A DNA stretch of 64,000 nt from Tribonema minus (GCA_017506865.1 JAFCMP010000223.1:682001-746000), one strand, 5' to 3'. Counted from the first letter of the stretch, positions 18,948-28,204 are shown. Notes: generated by a model from the sequence alone, not told the origin. Program-made: numbers and translations.

Positions 18948-20069
18948 TCAACGGCTGCCGTAGTACTCAAGAGAGAGCCCAAAAGGGATCTTCAGCCTCT
19001 GGTCGTACGAGCGATGCATGAGCAGCTGTTGCGAGGGCCCGCCGTCCAAAGCCTTTCGGTATGATGGTGGCAACATGAGCTTTCGAAGCGTCGTGGGCAA
19101 CCGACCGAGCTCTGTGCTGAACGCCTCACAAAGCCGCAGGTCAAGCACCTCAAGCTCCTGGGGCAACTCGTAGAGGGTAGCATCAAAGCACTCGTCGGCA
19201 ATGATCAACGCCTTGAGGCGGGTTGGGAGTTGCCCGAGGTTGCCCGGGAGTGACTCCATTGTGTCGCTACTGAATGAGAGCTGCTCTAGACCCTGCGGGA
19301 AGAAAAAGAGACTGCATTCACACGTGTGGTGGTACTTCGTCTGCAAAATCTTACAAGTCCTGAGGGACTCGAGGGGCCCGAGGTCGAGTGGGCACGTTAT
19401 CAAGCAGGAGAACAGCTCCAGGTCAATGATGTTGACGGGCATCCTCATGTCTGTGAACACGTTCTTGAACGTCGCGCTCCTGATAGAATCGTTGCAAGGC
19501 AGCGCGACATGCCCTTCCGAGAAGTACTTGGAGACGACTCGAAGCTCCTGAAGTCCCGCAGGTATCGGCAGCTCGAGATCCCATGGAGTGTCGATTGTCG
19601 CCGTCAGCTTGCCAACGACGCCTGTGTAGCTCTGCAGGAACGGGACGATCCACGTCAGTCTTCCTGTGACCTTCAGATGCGCGATGCATCTCAGCGGGGG
19701 CGGCGCCATCTCGTCTGTGATCTCCAGGGTGTGAAGGTTCTGGGGCCACCAGTCCGGCGTCCAGTCCGAGAGCTTGAGAGATATGATTTCGCAGCGCCTT
19801 CTGACTCCATAGTAGCGGAATGCGCTCTTGGTGTCCACAGCCACTGCTACATGCGGGCGGACGGTTGAACTCGTAGTCAGGGACCATGCAGATTTGGGTA
19901 GGAGCTCGCTGGAGGCCATCTGCTGCAGTGCCACCTCCACGTCTGCATGTGGCGTGCTGATCTTCTTGCGCGCCTTGCCACGTCTGGCCAGCACGAAGGG
20001 TGAGTCCGGGGCATGATACATTTGCGTTGACTGAGTGGCAGGGAGTTGTGCAGTCTCTTGTGATAACAT
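18948..20069 (-). CDS. Leucine-rich-repeat protein
   Basis: 373 residues, ATG at 20069. From about residue 115 to the end the chain shows irregular leucine-rich repeats of 21-26 residues with signatures such as LPIPAGLQELRVVS, MPVNIIDLELFSC, FPQGLEQLSFSS, LPTRLKALIIAD, LPQELEVLDLRLC and LPTTLRKLMLPP. The LPxxLxxLxL form resembles bacterial-type and FNIP-type LRRs in giant viruses. The first 115 residues are basic and of unknown fold; no F-box was found. LRRs bind proteins, but the partner is unknown. Confidence 0.75.
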   Translation of the reverse strand: MLSQETAQLPATQSTQMYHAPDSPFVLARRGKARKKISTPHADVEVALQQMASSELLPKSAWSLTTSSTVRPHVAVAVDTKSAFRYYGVRRRCEIISLKLSDWTPDWWPQNLHTLEITDEMAPPPLRCIAHLKVTGRLTWIVPFLQSYTGVVGKLTATIDTPWDLELPIPAGLQELRVVSKYFSEGHVALPCNDSIRSATFKNVFTDMRMPVNIIDLELFSCLITCPLDLGPLESLRTCKILQTKYHHTCECSLFFFPQGLEQLSFSSDTMESLPGNLGQLPTRLKALIIADECFDATLYELPQELEVLDLRLCEAFSTELGRLPTTLRKLMLPPSYRKALDGGPSQQLLMHRSYDQRLKIPFGLSLEYYGSR

Positions 20070-20105
20070 CCCACCTGAAGTTTGAAATCCTTCTTGAGGT
20101 TGGCG

Positions 20106-20333
20106 TCAAGCAAGGAAAACGTGTTCTTCAACATCCACGTCAAACTCTGAATGTGATGGCCGGTGAGGCTCTTCAAGTCGTTCTCTCTTCAAACGAAGAC
20201 GCAGACGGCAAACAGCGATTGCGTGCAGCACCCAGATGATGAGAGCGTACGTCGACGCGAGCACGAGCAGCGCCGCAGCAACCGTGAGGGTCTCGATGAC
20301 GAAGCGTATCACTTCGTTTTCACCGAATGACAT
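20106..20333 (-). CDS. Small single-pass membrane protein
   Basis: 75 residues from the ATG at 20333 (MSFGENEVIRFVI). A long hydrophobic segment of about 30 residues (residues 10-40) is followed by an arginine-rich stretch (CRLRLRLKRERLEE), a typical stop-transfer and cytosolic or internal side. The C-terminus is acidic (FDVDVEEHVFLA). Likely a virion or host membrane protein; no family recognised. Confidence 0.6.
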   Translation of the reverse strand: MSFGENEVIRFVIETLTVAAALLVLASTYALIIWVLHAIAVCRLRLRLKRERLEEPHRPSHSEFDVDVEEHVFLA

Positions 20334-20370
20334 GGTGGTAACATATCGAAAACATAAAACGGAGGTCTGC

Positions 20371-20616
20371 TCAGATAGTGATCTCATTGAATGCTAGGAA
20401 TTCGGGCAGGCTCAACCGCGTGTCGCCATCGAGATCTTGAGATGCCAGCGCTGCAAGCCAAGGCGCCGCTCCTCTCTCCCGTTCATCAAATGAAATGGTC
20501 CCATCAGCATCTATGTCCACCTCACATGCAGTTCTTATCTCGTCTACAGTGATGAAGCCGTCGCCGTCGCTGTCCACAAAGTTAAAGAATGCGGTGAGTG
20601 CAATCGCGTCGGCCAT
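20371..20616 (-). CDS. EF-hand calcium-binding protein
   Basis: 81 residues. Three 12-residue EF-hand loops are visible: DSDGDGFITVDE at 15-26 (all ligand positions canonical), DIDADGTISFDE at 34-45 (canonical, closely following the first) and DLDGDTRLSLPE at 61-72 (canonical at 1, 3, 5, 9 and 12, but Thr replaces Gly at position 6). The 19-residue spacing between loops 1 and 2 is shorter than the usual paired EF-hand, so this may be a calmodulin-like fragment or a dockerin-like arrangement. A Ca2+ sensing or buffering role in the host cell is inferred. Confidence 0.82.
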   Translation of the reverse strand: MADAIALTAFFNFVDSDGDGFITVDEIRTACEVDIDADGTISFDERERGAAPWLAALASQDLDGDTRLSLPEFLAFNEITI

Positions 20617-20736
20617 GATGTTCTGAACAACTGTTCATCAATATTTTTTTTTCACACACGGCAACGCAGGTTTTGTCGGCGTGCGCGTCTCACGTAGCAT
20701 CCATGCGCCGTTATTATCGCTTTCTGTACTCAAGCC

Positions 20737-21801
20737 ATGTACAAGACACTCGATCTGTTCAGCGGCATCGGAGGTCTGACTTATGCACTCGCCGGCGTTG
20801 CCGAGCCAGTAGCCTACTGCGATGTGGATCCTATCTGTCGCGCCGCTCTCACTGCTCTCTTCGGAAAAGGGCTGCTGCCACGTGCACCCATTCTTGATGA
20901 TGTGAGGACGCTGAGGAGGGAACACATTGACGCAGAGGTCGACATGGTGACCGGGGGCTTTCCATGCGTTGGCTTGAGCCCGCTGGGAAATAGGAAGGGC
21001 TTGCAGAACGAGCAGAGTGCGCTCTTCTACGAGCTGGCGAGAGTCGCCCAGGAGTTCGCTCCCGCCTTCGTTTTCATGGAAAATGTGCCTGAGGTGACAT
21101 CGGTTCTCAAGGCGGTTCACGAGAAGATGAACGAGTTGGGGTACGACCTACGCTGGTGCTGTCTGTCGGCAGAGGCCGTCGGCGCGCTTCACGTGCGCAA
21201 ACGCTGGTTCTGCCTCGCCACCAAGCGTGGTGATTCACGTGTCCTCGATCGAGACATCGACGGGGGTGTGGCGATGCCGGACTGGAACGAAGCGCACGAG
21301 CCGAAGCGGCTTGAGCCTGACTCCAAGCAGCGCAAGCAACGCTTGGCACTGCTGGGCAATTCTGTCGTTCCGCGGTGCGTCCGGGCTGCCTTTTTCCACT
21401 TGTGGAATGCGAAGGACGAGGGGACGCCGTGTGCACAGTACATGATGCACGGCTGCACCCGCGGCGCTCAAGTGCTCTCCTGCGGCCCTCCACCGATCAA
21501 CAGCCCTCCTCCTCCGCTGAATCTGGTCTTCGATCCTTCGGCATTCTCAACTGGAAAGCCGCCGAGCGTTCAGTGCAAGAGGGAGACGGTGACCGACACT
21601 GCAGTCCGGCGGTCAAAGTGGTCGACGCTACGCCACGGCATGACCGGGGCGTGTAATGTGCTGACGAAGCGCAGCATGCGCGACTTACCCACTCAAGTGC
21701 GCTTTGAGAAGGGCACGACCGGAGATCGGTCGTGGCAGATGTCGGCTGCCTTCGGGGAGTATTTAATGGGATATCCGTTGGGTTGGACGGAGCTGATCTG
21801 A
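20737..21801 (+). CDS. DNA (cytosine-5) methyltransferase with target domain after motif X
   Basis: 354 residues, ATG at 20737. Motif I DLFSGIGG (6-13), motif IV GGFPCVGLS with catalytic C77, motif VI MENVPE (114-119), motif VIII VRKRWFCLA (153-161) and motif X GNSVVP (207-212) are all present. Only about 45 residues separate VIII and X, too few for a normal target-recognition domain. Instead a TRD-like region (WSTLRHGMTGACN ... FGEYLMGYPLGWTEL, about 285-352) follows motif X. The enzyme transfers methyl from AdoMet to cytosine C5. The order looks rearranged relative to standard m5C enzymes. The recognition site is unknown, and no cognate restriction enzyme is evident next to it. Confidence 0.88.
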   Translation: MYKTLDLFSGIGGLTYALAGVAEPVAYCDVDPICRAALTALFGKGLLPRAPILDDVRTLRREHIDAEVDMVTGGFPCVGLSPLGNRKGLQNEQSALFYELARVAQEFAPAFVFMENVPEVTSVLKAVHEKMNELGYDLRWCCLSAEAVGALHVRKRWFCLATKRGDSRVLDRDIDGGVAMPDWNEAHEPKRLEPDSKQRKQRLALLGNSVVPRCVRAAFFHLWNAKDEGTPCAQYMMHGCTRGAQVLSCGPPPINSPPPPLNLVFDPSAFSTGKPPSVQCKRETVTDTAVRRSKWSTLRHGMTGACNVLTKRSMRDLPTQVRFEKGTTGDRSWQMSAAFGEYLMGYPLGWTELI

Positions 21802-22122
21802 ATCTCATCTTCTCGCCAATGCCACTCTCGAGGCATATATAACTGTGCCGACTTAAGTTCTCTTTTGACGACTGGAAAGACGTACTTGCTGCAAACACGA
21901 ATCATGTGGCTATGCATACAACACAAATTATTTGTCTCTCTCTGCGCTTGCTGCTCGCATTTTGATAATGAAGTGAAGAAGGCTCTTACATTGTGCCAGA
22001 GTGTCTACACGATGATCCGTGTACCCGGCGAGCACGCGCCGACATGCGTCAACATCATAGAGCGAGTCGATGCCGCTTGACGTGACAGGTAGCATTTTTT
22101 GAGAACAACATATTTTGTTCAC
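21802..22122. other. Intergenic stretch without a supported gene
   Basis: About 320 nt between the convergent methyltransferase and GNAT-like genes. Short frames exist on both strands, but none shows a recognisable domain or good start. AT-rich tracts lie near 21830-21950. I see no tRNA-like fold or repeat. Confidence 0.5.
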
Positions 22123-22596
22123 TCAACGCGGGGTGATGTGTCCCATGATCGTGTACACTTTTTCACTCGGTGCCACCAGAGTGACACCTATCTTCTTGAC
22201 GATGAAATCTTTTCCGGTGTAATAGTCGACCATGCGCTGATTGGGCTCACGAATCAGCACGTACAACGGAAGCTTGTAAGCTTTCTTCATGGCATAGACC
22301 TTGTTGAGAATGAGACGCATGTTGAAGCCCTCTGAAGAATCGCGGCACAGATCGTGAAGCCAGAGACCGTTGTACACATTCCATTTCGCTTTCTCCACCG
22401 TGGCCGCCGCGACGTCCTCGCCGCCCTCAGTGGCGATGATGATGGCCACGCAATCAACGTAGTGTTCCGTGTGCAATCTCTCAGAGCTCGTCAGGAGGGG
22501 TGGTCTGCACTTTCTCATGACCGCCTCGAGTCGCGCAAAGGGTAGAGTAGGTTTGTGTTTGAACACGACAACAGGCATGAGGCGTGATATGTTCAT
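22123..22596 (-). CDS. GNAT-like acetyltransferase, tentative
   Basis: 157 residues, ATG at 22596. The central strand CVAIIIATEGGEDVAAATV..AKWNVYNGLWLHDLCRD and the closing block LYVLIREPNQRMVDYYTGKDFIVKKIG match the GNAT pattern, in which a conserved Asn/Gln precedes a YY.x.GF segment after a strand. A clear acetyl-CoA R/Q-x-x-G-x-G/A loop is not obvious, so the assignment is moderate. The substrate is unknown. Confidence 0.5.
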   Translation of the reverse strand: MNISRLMPVVVFKHKPTLPFARLEAVMRKCRPPLLTSSERLHTEHYVDCVAIIIATEGGEDVAAATVEKAKWNVYNGLWLHDLCRDSSEGFNMRLILNKVYAMKKAYKLPLYVLIREPNQRMVDYYTGKDFIVKKIGVTLVAPSEKVYTIMGHITPR

Positions 22597-22691
22597 GAAT
22601 AGATTTAAAAAAATTTAATGCAGCCTCTGCATGTGCACTTCAAAAAAATGTGGTGTATGACTACACGGGCATCTCTTACACCCTCGTGACA

Positions 22692-24077
22692 ATGACAACC
22701 GCCGTACTTGACACGTGTGTGCGGGTGCCTTTCACTAACACCGATGATCAGAGGAAGTGTTTGCAGCAGCTTACAGTGCAGCAAAAGGCACTCAGCGCGC
22801 TAGCAGACCCCGGCACACTGGTGGCGTACACCATACGAGGCAAGGTCCTGGAGGTGCCTAAGTTGTGGGGTCTCCACAACTTGCGGCAACTGGGTGCTTC
22901 CACAGTAGAAGACCGTCAGATTCGTGGAGTGTCTCTCCACGATGAGGATGTTGTCTCCACCATCACGCACCTCAGGCCTCACCAATTGGAGGCCACGGAC
23001 ACGATTTTACGGGCATTTGAGTCGAGTGAATACGGAGGAGGGGCATTGCTGGTTTTACCATGTGGCTACGGCAAGACCATCACGGCTCTTCATGTAGTGG
23101 CTAAAATGAAGATGAAGTGCCTTGTCGTGTGCCACACCGATGTGTTGGTGTGCCAGTGGGCAACGGCCATCGCACAGTACTTCCCAAATGCTCGTGTCGG
23201 CAAGATCCAGCAGAACATCTGCGATGTCCATGACAAGACCCACATCATCGCATCGCTCAAGTCCTTGGCGATGCGCGAGTACGACATGACGTCTGCGGGG
23301 TGTGATGTGATCGTGGTCGATGAGTGTCAGCATGCAGCTGCGCTTCAGCTGAGCAGAGCGATGTCGAACGCAGGCTGCCGCTACAGACTCGGCCTTTCAG
23401 CTACGCCAACCCGCCCTGATGGCCTTTCAGTGTTCCTGAATTGGAGTATTGGAGAGGTGGTGTACGAAGTGAAACGTCCGCCTGCGGACGACCTGCGTGT
23501 GTATGCTGTCATTCTGGATGAGGGACCCGTGTACATGAAGACCATTCGCAAAGGAGGAAAGTCCATCAGCAACATGGCTGGAATGATCAACCTGCTCACG
23601 GACATGACCATTGCGCGAGCGGACCTGCGTCAGCAGGTGGCGGCAGCGTGGATAATGCTTTGCGCTTCAAAGGGGCGCAAGCTGATCATCCTATCGGACC
23701 GCATCTGTCTCCTGCGAGACCTGGACAGAAGAGTGCGGGACACTGTAACAACGGGGTTCATGATCGGCACAGCGAAGAAGGCTGAACGTGCTACTGCTGC
23801 AGATTCACAGGTGGTATTTGCCTCGTATGGAGTCGCTGCCGAGGGCCTCGATATTTCTGTAGATACTTTGCTCTTGTTGTCTCCAAGAAGTGGAGAAAAT
23901 GTCATCACTCAATGTGTGGGCCGCATTCAGAGGGGGAGAGGTAGATCACCTCTGGTCATTGACCTTGTAGATTCGGTAGCACCATTTCATGGCATGTTCG
24001 CCAAGCGGCTGCGTGTATACAAAAGTCTGGGTGCGGTGCTGACCAAGTATGATGAGGCGCGCAACGTCATTTCCTAG
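22692..24077 (+). CDS. SF2 DEAD/DEAH-type helicase
   Basis: 461 residues from the ATG at 22692; the upstream GTG is not used. Superfamily 2 motifs: QL-type RPHQLEA before motif I, LPCGYGKT (P-loop, about 122-129), VVDECQHA (motif II), LSATPTRPDG (motif III) and QCVGRIQRGRG (motif VI). The overall form matches the poxvirus A18-like and phage UvsW-like helicases that are widely conserved in large DNA viruses and act in late transcription or recombination. Length is usual for the family. It diverges from the GNAT-like gene. Confidence 0.86.
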   Translation: MTTAVLDTCVRVPFTNTDDQRKCLQQLTVQQKALSALADPGTLVAYTIRGKVLEVPKLWGLHNLRQLGASTVEDRQIRGVSLHDEDVVSTITHLRPHQLEATDTILRAFESSEYGGGALLVLPCGYGKTITALHVVAKMKMKCLVVCHTDVLVCQWATAIAQYFPNARVGKIQQNICDVHDKTHIIASLKSLAMREYDMTSAGCDVIVVDECQHAAALQLSRAMSNAGCRYRLGLSATPTRPDGLSVFLNWSIGEVVYEVKRPPADDLRVYAVILDEGPVYMKTIRKGGKSISNMAGMINLLTDMTIARADLRQQVAAAWIMLCASKGRKLIILSDRICLLRDLDRRVRDTVTTGFMIGTAKKAERATAADSQVVFASYGVAAEGLDISVDTLLLLSPRSGENVITQCVGRIQRGRGRSPLVIDLVDSVAPFHGMFAKRLRVYKSLGAVLTKYDEARNVIS

Positions 24078-24187
24078 AAACTTTTGTGAGATGCACAATG
24101 AAGTCACCAGATTGCAATCATTTTTATGTCCGGGTGTGTTTGAAATAGGTGGTTTATTTTCTATATCTCATCATACAGCCACACACA

Positions 24188-26452
24188 ATGCTCTCTCTCA
24201 TGCGTGTGAAGAAGGCACGACGAGGAGGTGGTACGTGCTCTTTTAGAAGGGGTGTGTGTGGCACATTAGACTGTGCCAACTGCTTCAGCCGCAGCTTTGC
24301 GGCATTTGAAGATGCAAGCAAGGTGGCCTGCTGGATGACCGAGCGCAATAATGGCCTGCATCCATCTCAGGTATGCTTGGGCACAGACACTCGGTGCTGG
24401 TTCAAATGTGATGGAGTGTGTTCAGGTCACACATTTCAGACACAGCTTAAAAACATCACGGGGAGGGACCGAACGTGGTGCCCATACTGCGCGGTGCCTA
24501 CTCAACGCCTATGCGACGACCCGGACTGCGGGCACTGCCTTGGTCGGAGCTTCGCTGGATTTGAAGACAGCGGAAAAGTGGAGTGTTGGTCTAAGGAGCG
24601 GAATGGTGGATTGACACCACGGGACGTTTCCATGGGGTGCAACAAAGAAATTTGGTTTTGTTGCAAACAATGTGGTCATGACTTCCAGTCAAATCTCAAC
24701 AGCATAACAGGGTTGTGCAGGACATGGTGCACATACTGCGCTGGTAAAGCGCTGTGCAGCGACTCCAACTGTCAGCACTGCTTCCAGCGCAGCTTTGCTG
24801 CATTCGAAGATGTTGGAAAGGTGGAGTGCTGGGTAAAGGAGGGAAACAATGGACTGACTCCGCGGGATGTCGCTATGGCGTGCAACACAAAGTTCTGGTT
24901 TTGCTGCGACCAATGCAATCATGACTTTCAGCAGTGCCCATGTGATGTCACAAAAGTAAAGGGGACTTGGTGCCCATACTGCGGGGGCAAGGCGCTGTGT
25001 GACAACCCAGGGTGCCAATATTGCTTCCAGCGCAGTTTTGCGGCATTCAAGGATAATGGTAAGGTGGAGTGTTGGTCTACTGAGCAGAATGGTGGACTGA
25101 CACCACGGAACGTCACCATGGCCTCTAACAAAAAAATCTGGTTTCAGTGCAGCCAGTGTGCACACCCGTTCGAGACATCCCTCAAGTGTGTCACAAGAAC
25201 AAACGCGTCCTGGTGCCCTTACTGCGCAGTGCCTACTCAACGTTTATGCGACGATCCGGACTGCGGGCACTGCCTGGGTCGGAGCTTTGCAGGATTCGAT
25301 GATGCGCTTAAGGTAGCATGTTGGTCCGCGGAGCGCAACGGCAGTATCACACCGCGGCAGGTGGCCATGCGAAGCGGCAGCGGCTTCTGGTTTGTATGTG
25401 ACGGCGGATGCAACCACGCTTTCTGGGCCACACTTGTTAACATTACCGGCCCGGCACGACAATGGTGCCCGTACTGTGCAGTGCCCTCGCATATCCTGTG
25501 TCAGAACTCGGACTGCCAACATTGCTTCCACCGGAGCTTTGCATCATTCGAAGATGCTCGCAAGGTGGCGTGCTGGTCGATGGAGAGCAACAAGTTGACG
25601 CCACGACAGGTCTTCATACGCAGTGACGCTAAGTACACTTTTGTCTGTGACGGTCCCTGCAACGGCCACTCCTTTGATGCATCGCTGTACAACATAGCCG
25701 GTGAAGGGCGAAAATGGTGCCCTTACTGCTCGCGGAACAGAGTGTGTGGGAAGGAGTCCTGTGAGTGGTGCGGGGCGGCGTGCACAATGTGTGTGCTAGA
25801 CTGCGACCCGCGGCGTGGAGTACACAATACCAAGGACGGTCCCATGTGCGCAGCGCACTTCATCAGGAGTCCTCACTGCACACTCCAGCAGCGCGCCAAA
25901 ATCTCTCTGGAGATTCACTTCATCGCGTCCATGGAGGTTATGTGCAGTGACCGGCCTGGGGGCTCAACGTGGGCGCAGCCAACCTCATGGGACTGTGCGG
26001 TGCTACCGGGGCTCAGCTACAAGCCGGACCTGATATGGGCGTTTGACACACACGGCAACGTCCTCCAGATGGCCAGCTCTCGCAAGATTGACCTAGGTAT
26101 TGTCACACGCGTGATCATACTGGAGGTGCTCGAGGTTGGTATACGACAGCACTCGCGGGCCCGCACTGTGTCAGACGAGCGGCGTGAAAGCGAGATTCGC
26201 ATGACACTGCTCAGTGTACCGGTTGACTTTGTGTACGTTGTGGTAGCGGCTTACAATCACAAAGGTGCTCATGCGGAGGACAGATTCTTTGCCAGGGGCT
26301 GTGCGACAGACCCTGTCCCCGGCAAGGAGTACGAGTACCACATAGTACCTGAGCGTCAGAGCGCGTGGAGGACACGTGTATCAATGGTTGTAGAGTCCCT
26401 GGACAGGGCCTACACCGCTGCGACAGGCACAACCATTTGGATTGGACACTGA
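24188..26452 (+). CDS. Six zinc-ribbon repeats fused to a restriction-endonuclease-like domain
   Basis: 754 residues from the ATG at 24188 (cacacacaATG). Six repeats of about 85 residues each carry C.xxxC.xCx.RSFA.F..., KV.CW...N..LTP..V, W/F.C..C.H.F and WCPYC, the DUF4379-like zinc-ribbon pattern of large viruses and some phages. A short Cys-rich linker (CGKESCEWCG..CTMC) follows. The C-terminal 200 residues contain YKPDLIW and VIILEVLEVGIRQHS..ERRESEIR, which resemble the PD-(D/E)xK-type edge strand in viral homologues that have E-x-D-E-x-Q-H there. The catalytic Lys position is not clear, so activity is uncertain. DNA binding by the repeats is inferred. Confidence 0.8.
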   Translation: MLSLMRVKKARRGGGTCSFRRGVCGTLDCANCFSRSFAAFEDASKVACWMTERNNGLHPSQVCLGTDTRCWFKCDGVCSGHTFQTQLKNITGRDRTWCPYCAVPTQRLCDDPDCGHCLGRSFAGFEDSGKVECWSKERNGGLTPRDVSMGCNKEIWFCCKQCGHDFQSNLNSITGLCRTWCTYCAGKALCSDSNCQHCFQRSFAAFEDVGKVECWVKEGNNGLTPRDVAMACNTKFWFCCDQCNHDFQQCPCDVTKVKGTWCPYCGGKALCDNPGCQYCFQRSFAAFKDNGKVECWSTEQNGGLTPRNVTMASNKKIWFQCSQCAHPFETSLKCVTRTNASWCPYCAVPTQRLCDDPDCGHCLGRSFAGFDDALKVACWSAERNGSITPRQVAMRSGSGFWFVCDGGCNHAFWATLVNITGPARQWCPYCAVPSHILCQNSDCQHCFHRSFASFEDARKVACWSMESNKLTPRQVFIRSDAKYTFVCDGPCNGHSFDASLYNIAGEGRKWCPYCSRNRVCGKESCEWCGAACTMCVLDCDPRRGVHNTKDGPMCAAHFIRSPHCTLQQRAKISLEIHFIASMEVMCSDRPGGSTWAQPTSWDCAVLPGLSYKPDLIWAFDTHGNVLQMASSRKIDLGIVTRVIILEVLEVGIRQHSRARTVSDERRESEIRMTLLSVPVDFVYVVVAAYNHKGAHAEDRFFARGCATDPVPGKEYEYHIVPERQSAWRTRVSMVVESLDRAYTAATGTTIWIGH

Positions 26453-26635
26453 GTGTGTAGCCTGTGTAGACACTACCATTTTGCAGAGCACAAAGAGTAA
26501 ATGTATTACATGAAGCACACTTTTTAAGCTTGTGACTGCCTCGAATGGCACTACACCACGCCAACAAAATTTACACTTAGACAAAATCACAATACTACAA
26601 ATGGCGCATTTAAATCTCATCAGGTAGTGTCTGTC

Positions 26636-27262
26636 ATGCGCAATCCTTGGATTCAGTTCCTCGTTAGCAACGGCGGGAGGGGGCTCACCATGAGAGAATT
26701 GAGACGCAAGTACCGCGTTGAGAGGCCGAAAACGAAGCGTCCTGCACCTAAGGCGCGGCAGCTGTCGGCACGCAAGGCGCCTAGGGCAGTTTCAACATCT
26801 CTGAGGCGCCGGAGCGCATCGCGTGAGACAAGCCGCGGCACAAAGCCGGAGAGCTTGGGCGAGACACCGAGTTTCGTCGAACCACTGAAGGTCGAGCTCC
26901 GCTCGATTTACGAATATAGCACGCAGCTGCTCCGACGTCCAGACCCGAAGGCGTACAACGCATTTCAGAGTGACATCATGAGCATTTTTGATCGTCACGG
27001 TCTGCGCGCAAGCCACTTGCATGACATTTTACGAGGCATCCGAGGCGCACACGTTTGGGTCGTCGAGCCGCAGGATTACATCAATGTCACGAAGCTCACT
27101 GCTTCTTCTGACGAAATTGTCCACAACTATTTTTCACTGGACGACAAGTCGCCGCGCATTTTGGACACCGGCGATGGCCCTGGTTTTGGCGACCGCTATT
27201 ACGTGGCCAGTGCTGCGTTGTTGAAAGCGCTTCATGCACGCACCCGGATGATACAACGGTGA
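26636..27262 (+). CDS. Small basic protein with NPW-type N-terminal motif
   Basis: 208 residues from the ATG at 26636. The N-terminus MRNPWIQFLVSNGG...MRELRRKYR resembles the NPWxxFV...EA...W motif (YABBY/HMG-like) seen in several large algal-virus proteins. A strongly basic linker (residues 25-75, many Lys/Arg/Ser) suggests nucleic acid binding. The C-terminal half is a compact alpha/beta domain. The stop overlaps an ATG (TGATG), so the next gene may be translated or transcribed with it. Family match is weak. Confidence 0.5.
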   Translation: MRNPWIQFLVSNGGRGLTMRELRRKYRVERPKTKRPAPKARQLSARKAPRAVSTSLRRRSASRETSRGTKPESLGETPSFVEPLKVELRSIYEYSTQLLRRPDPKAYNAFQSDIMSIFDRHGLRASHLHDILRGIRGAHVWVVEPQDYINVTKLTASSDEIVHNYFSLDDKSPRILDTGDGPGFGDRYYVASAALLKALHARTRMIQR

Positions 27263-27318
27263 TGGTGATCGTGACCCTCTCCGCAACACGTGTTTTTTTT
27301 GTTTTGTTCACACCAAAC

Positions 27319-27828
27319 ATGGTGACTGACCACACCACGCTTTGCCTCATTGCGGTCGCTGCGGCGATTACAATCTCCACCGGGCGCGCCGCACCGGCAA
27401 TACTCGTTGGCATCGCCGTCGGTACCCTAGTAGCCACGCAGATCCCGCTCGGCGGCGTCAAGGGCAAAACTTCAGACACCTTTTCCAAAGCAAAGCATAT
27501 GCCACCCAAAGTGAAGCATATGCCACCCCGGGCTCCCGCGCGCGGCCGCAAGCCCCCGAAAGTGGTGCTAGGGGCCGCCGACCCTGCTCTGCCCCCTCTC
27601 TCGCTCACATCCGCGGGCGTCTTTGACGCGCAAATGTTCAAGCCGTCCAATGCTCTTACACCTACTGTCTCATCGCAGATGGCGGCGAAGATCGCGACAG
27701 ATGCCGAAGTGCGCGTTGACACCGAACGTCGCACGGCGTTTCTCAACGATATGTACGGGCTACAAAAGCCACAAGAGGCGCCCGGGCTCGAGACAGTACA
27801 AACTCTTGCAGGCATGTACAAGCAGTGA
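27319..27828 (+). CDS. Membrane protein with N-terminal anchor and KHMPP repeat
   Basis: 169 residues from the ATG at 27319 (accaaacATGG). An earlier in-frame ATG at 27262 overlaps the previous stop and would add a hydrophobic segment. Residues 8-38 form one or two hydrophobic helices (LCLIAVAAAITIS, ILVGIAVGTLVA). Next come two copies of a KxKHMPPK/R unit, from a short direct DNA repeat near 27492-27527. The C-terminus (VSSQMAAKIATD...LNDMYG) is helical. The layout (anchor, Pro-rich linker, helical tail) is common for virion membrane proteins of large DNA viruses; the role is inferred. Confidence 0.55.
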   Translation: MVTDHTTLCLIAVAAAITISTGRAAPAILVGIAVGTLVATQIPLGGVKGKTSDTFSKAKHMPPKVKHMPPRAPARGRKPPKVVLGAADPALPPLSLTSAGVFDAQMFKPSNALTPTVSSQMAAKIATDAEVRVDTERRTAFLNDMYGLQKPQEAPGLETVQTLAGMYKQ

Positions 27829-27869
27829 TGATGACAATCAGAAACCTCATTCACCGATTCAAAGTTGAT

Positions 27870-28160
27870 TTACTTCAGCCTCAGGTCTGAGCGAAACGGT
27901 GCTGCGACGCCTTGAAACGTTAATCCACGAGGGGTGACATTGATCTCCCCGCGTTCACTATGAACATCAGTTATCCGCAACGCCGCTTCGCTGCCCAAGA
28001 CGCTCACAGACGCGTATCCCTTGTGCGAAGCCCCGCTGGGAATGGCGGCGCCGACGAAGCGACTCGCAGAAGGTTCAGTGAACGTGCGATTTGAAAGGGC
28101 ATCCATTGTCGGTCTCCCAGTGCTCGATTCATTGAAAGCAGCCGCAATGTTCGCGTTCAT
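27870..28160 (-). CDS. Small hypothetical protein, 96 residues
   Basis: ATG at 28160. No recognised domain. Contains Ser/Ala-rich N-terminus and a beta-like C-terminus (INVTPRGLTFQGVAAPF). It lies between the membrane protein and resolvase genes, on the same strand as the resolvase. Confidence 0.5.
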   Translation of the reverse strand: MNANIAAAFNESSTGRPTMDALSNRTFTEPSASRFVGAAIPSGASHKGYASVSVLGSEAALRITDVHSERGEINVTPRGLTFQGVAAPFRSDLRLK

Positions 28161-28204
28161 GCTGCTCGATACCAGCGCTACAACATTTTTTCACATGATG
28201 AGTT

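Noticed and set aside
21928-22122. 64-residue minus-strand frame between convergent genes
   Set aside because: Begins with GTG and shows no recognisable domain; too little support.
27096-27854. 252-residue minus-strand frame
   Set aside because: Antisense to two better-supported plus-strand genes; composition looks like a shadow frame.
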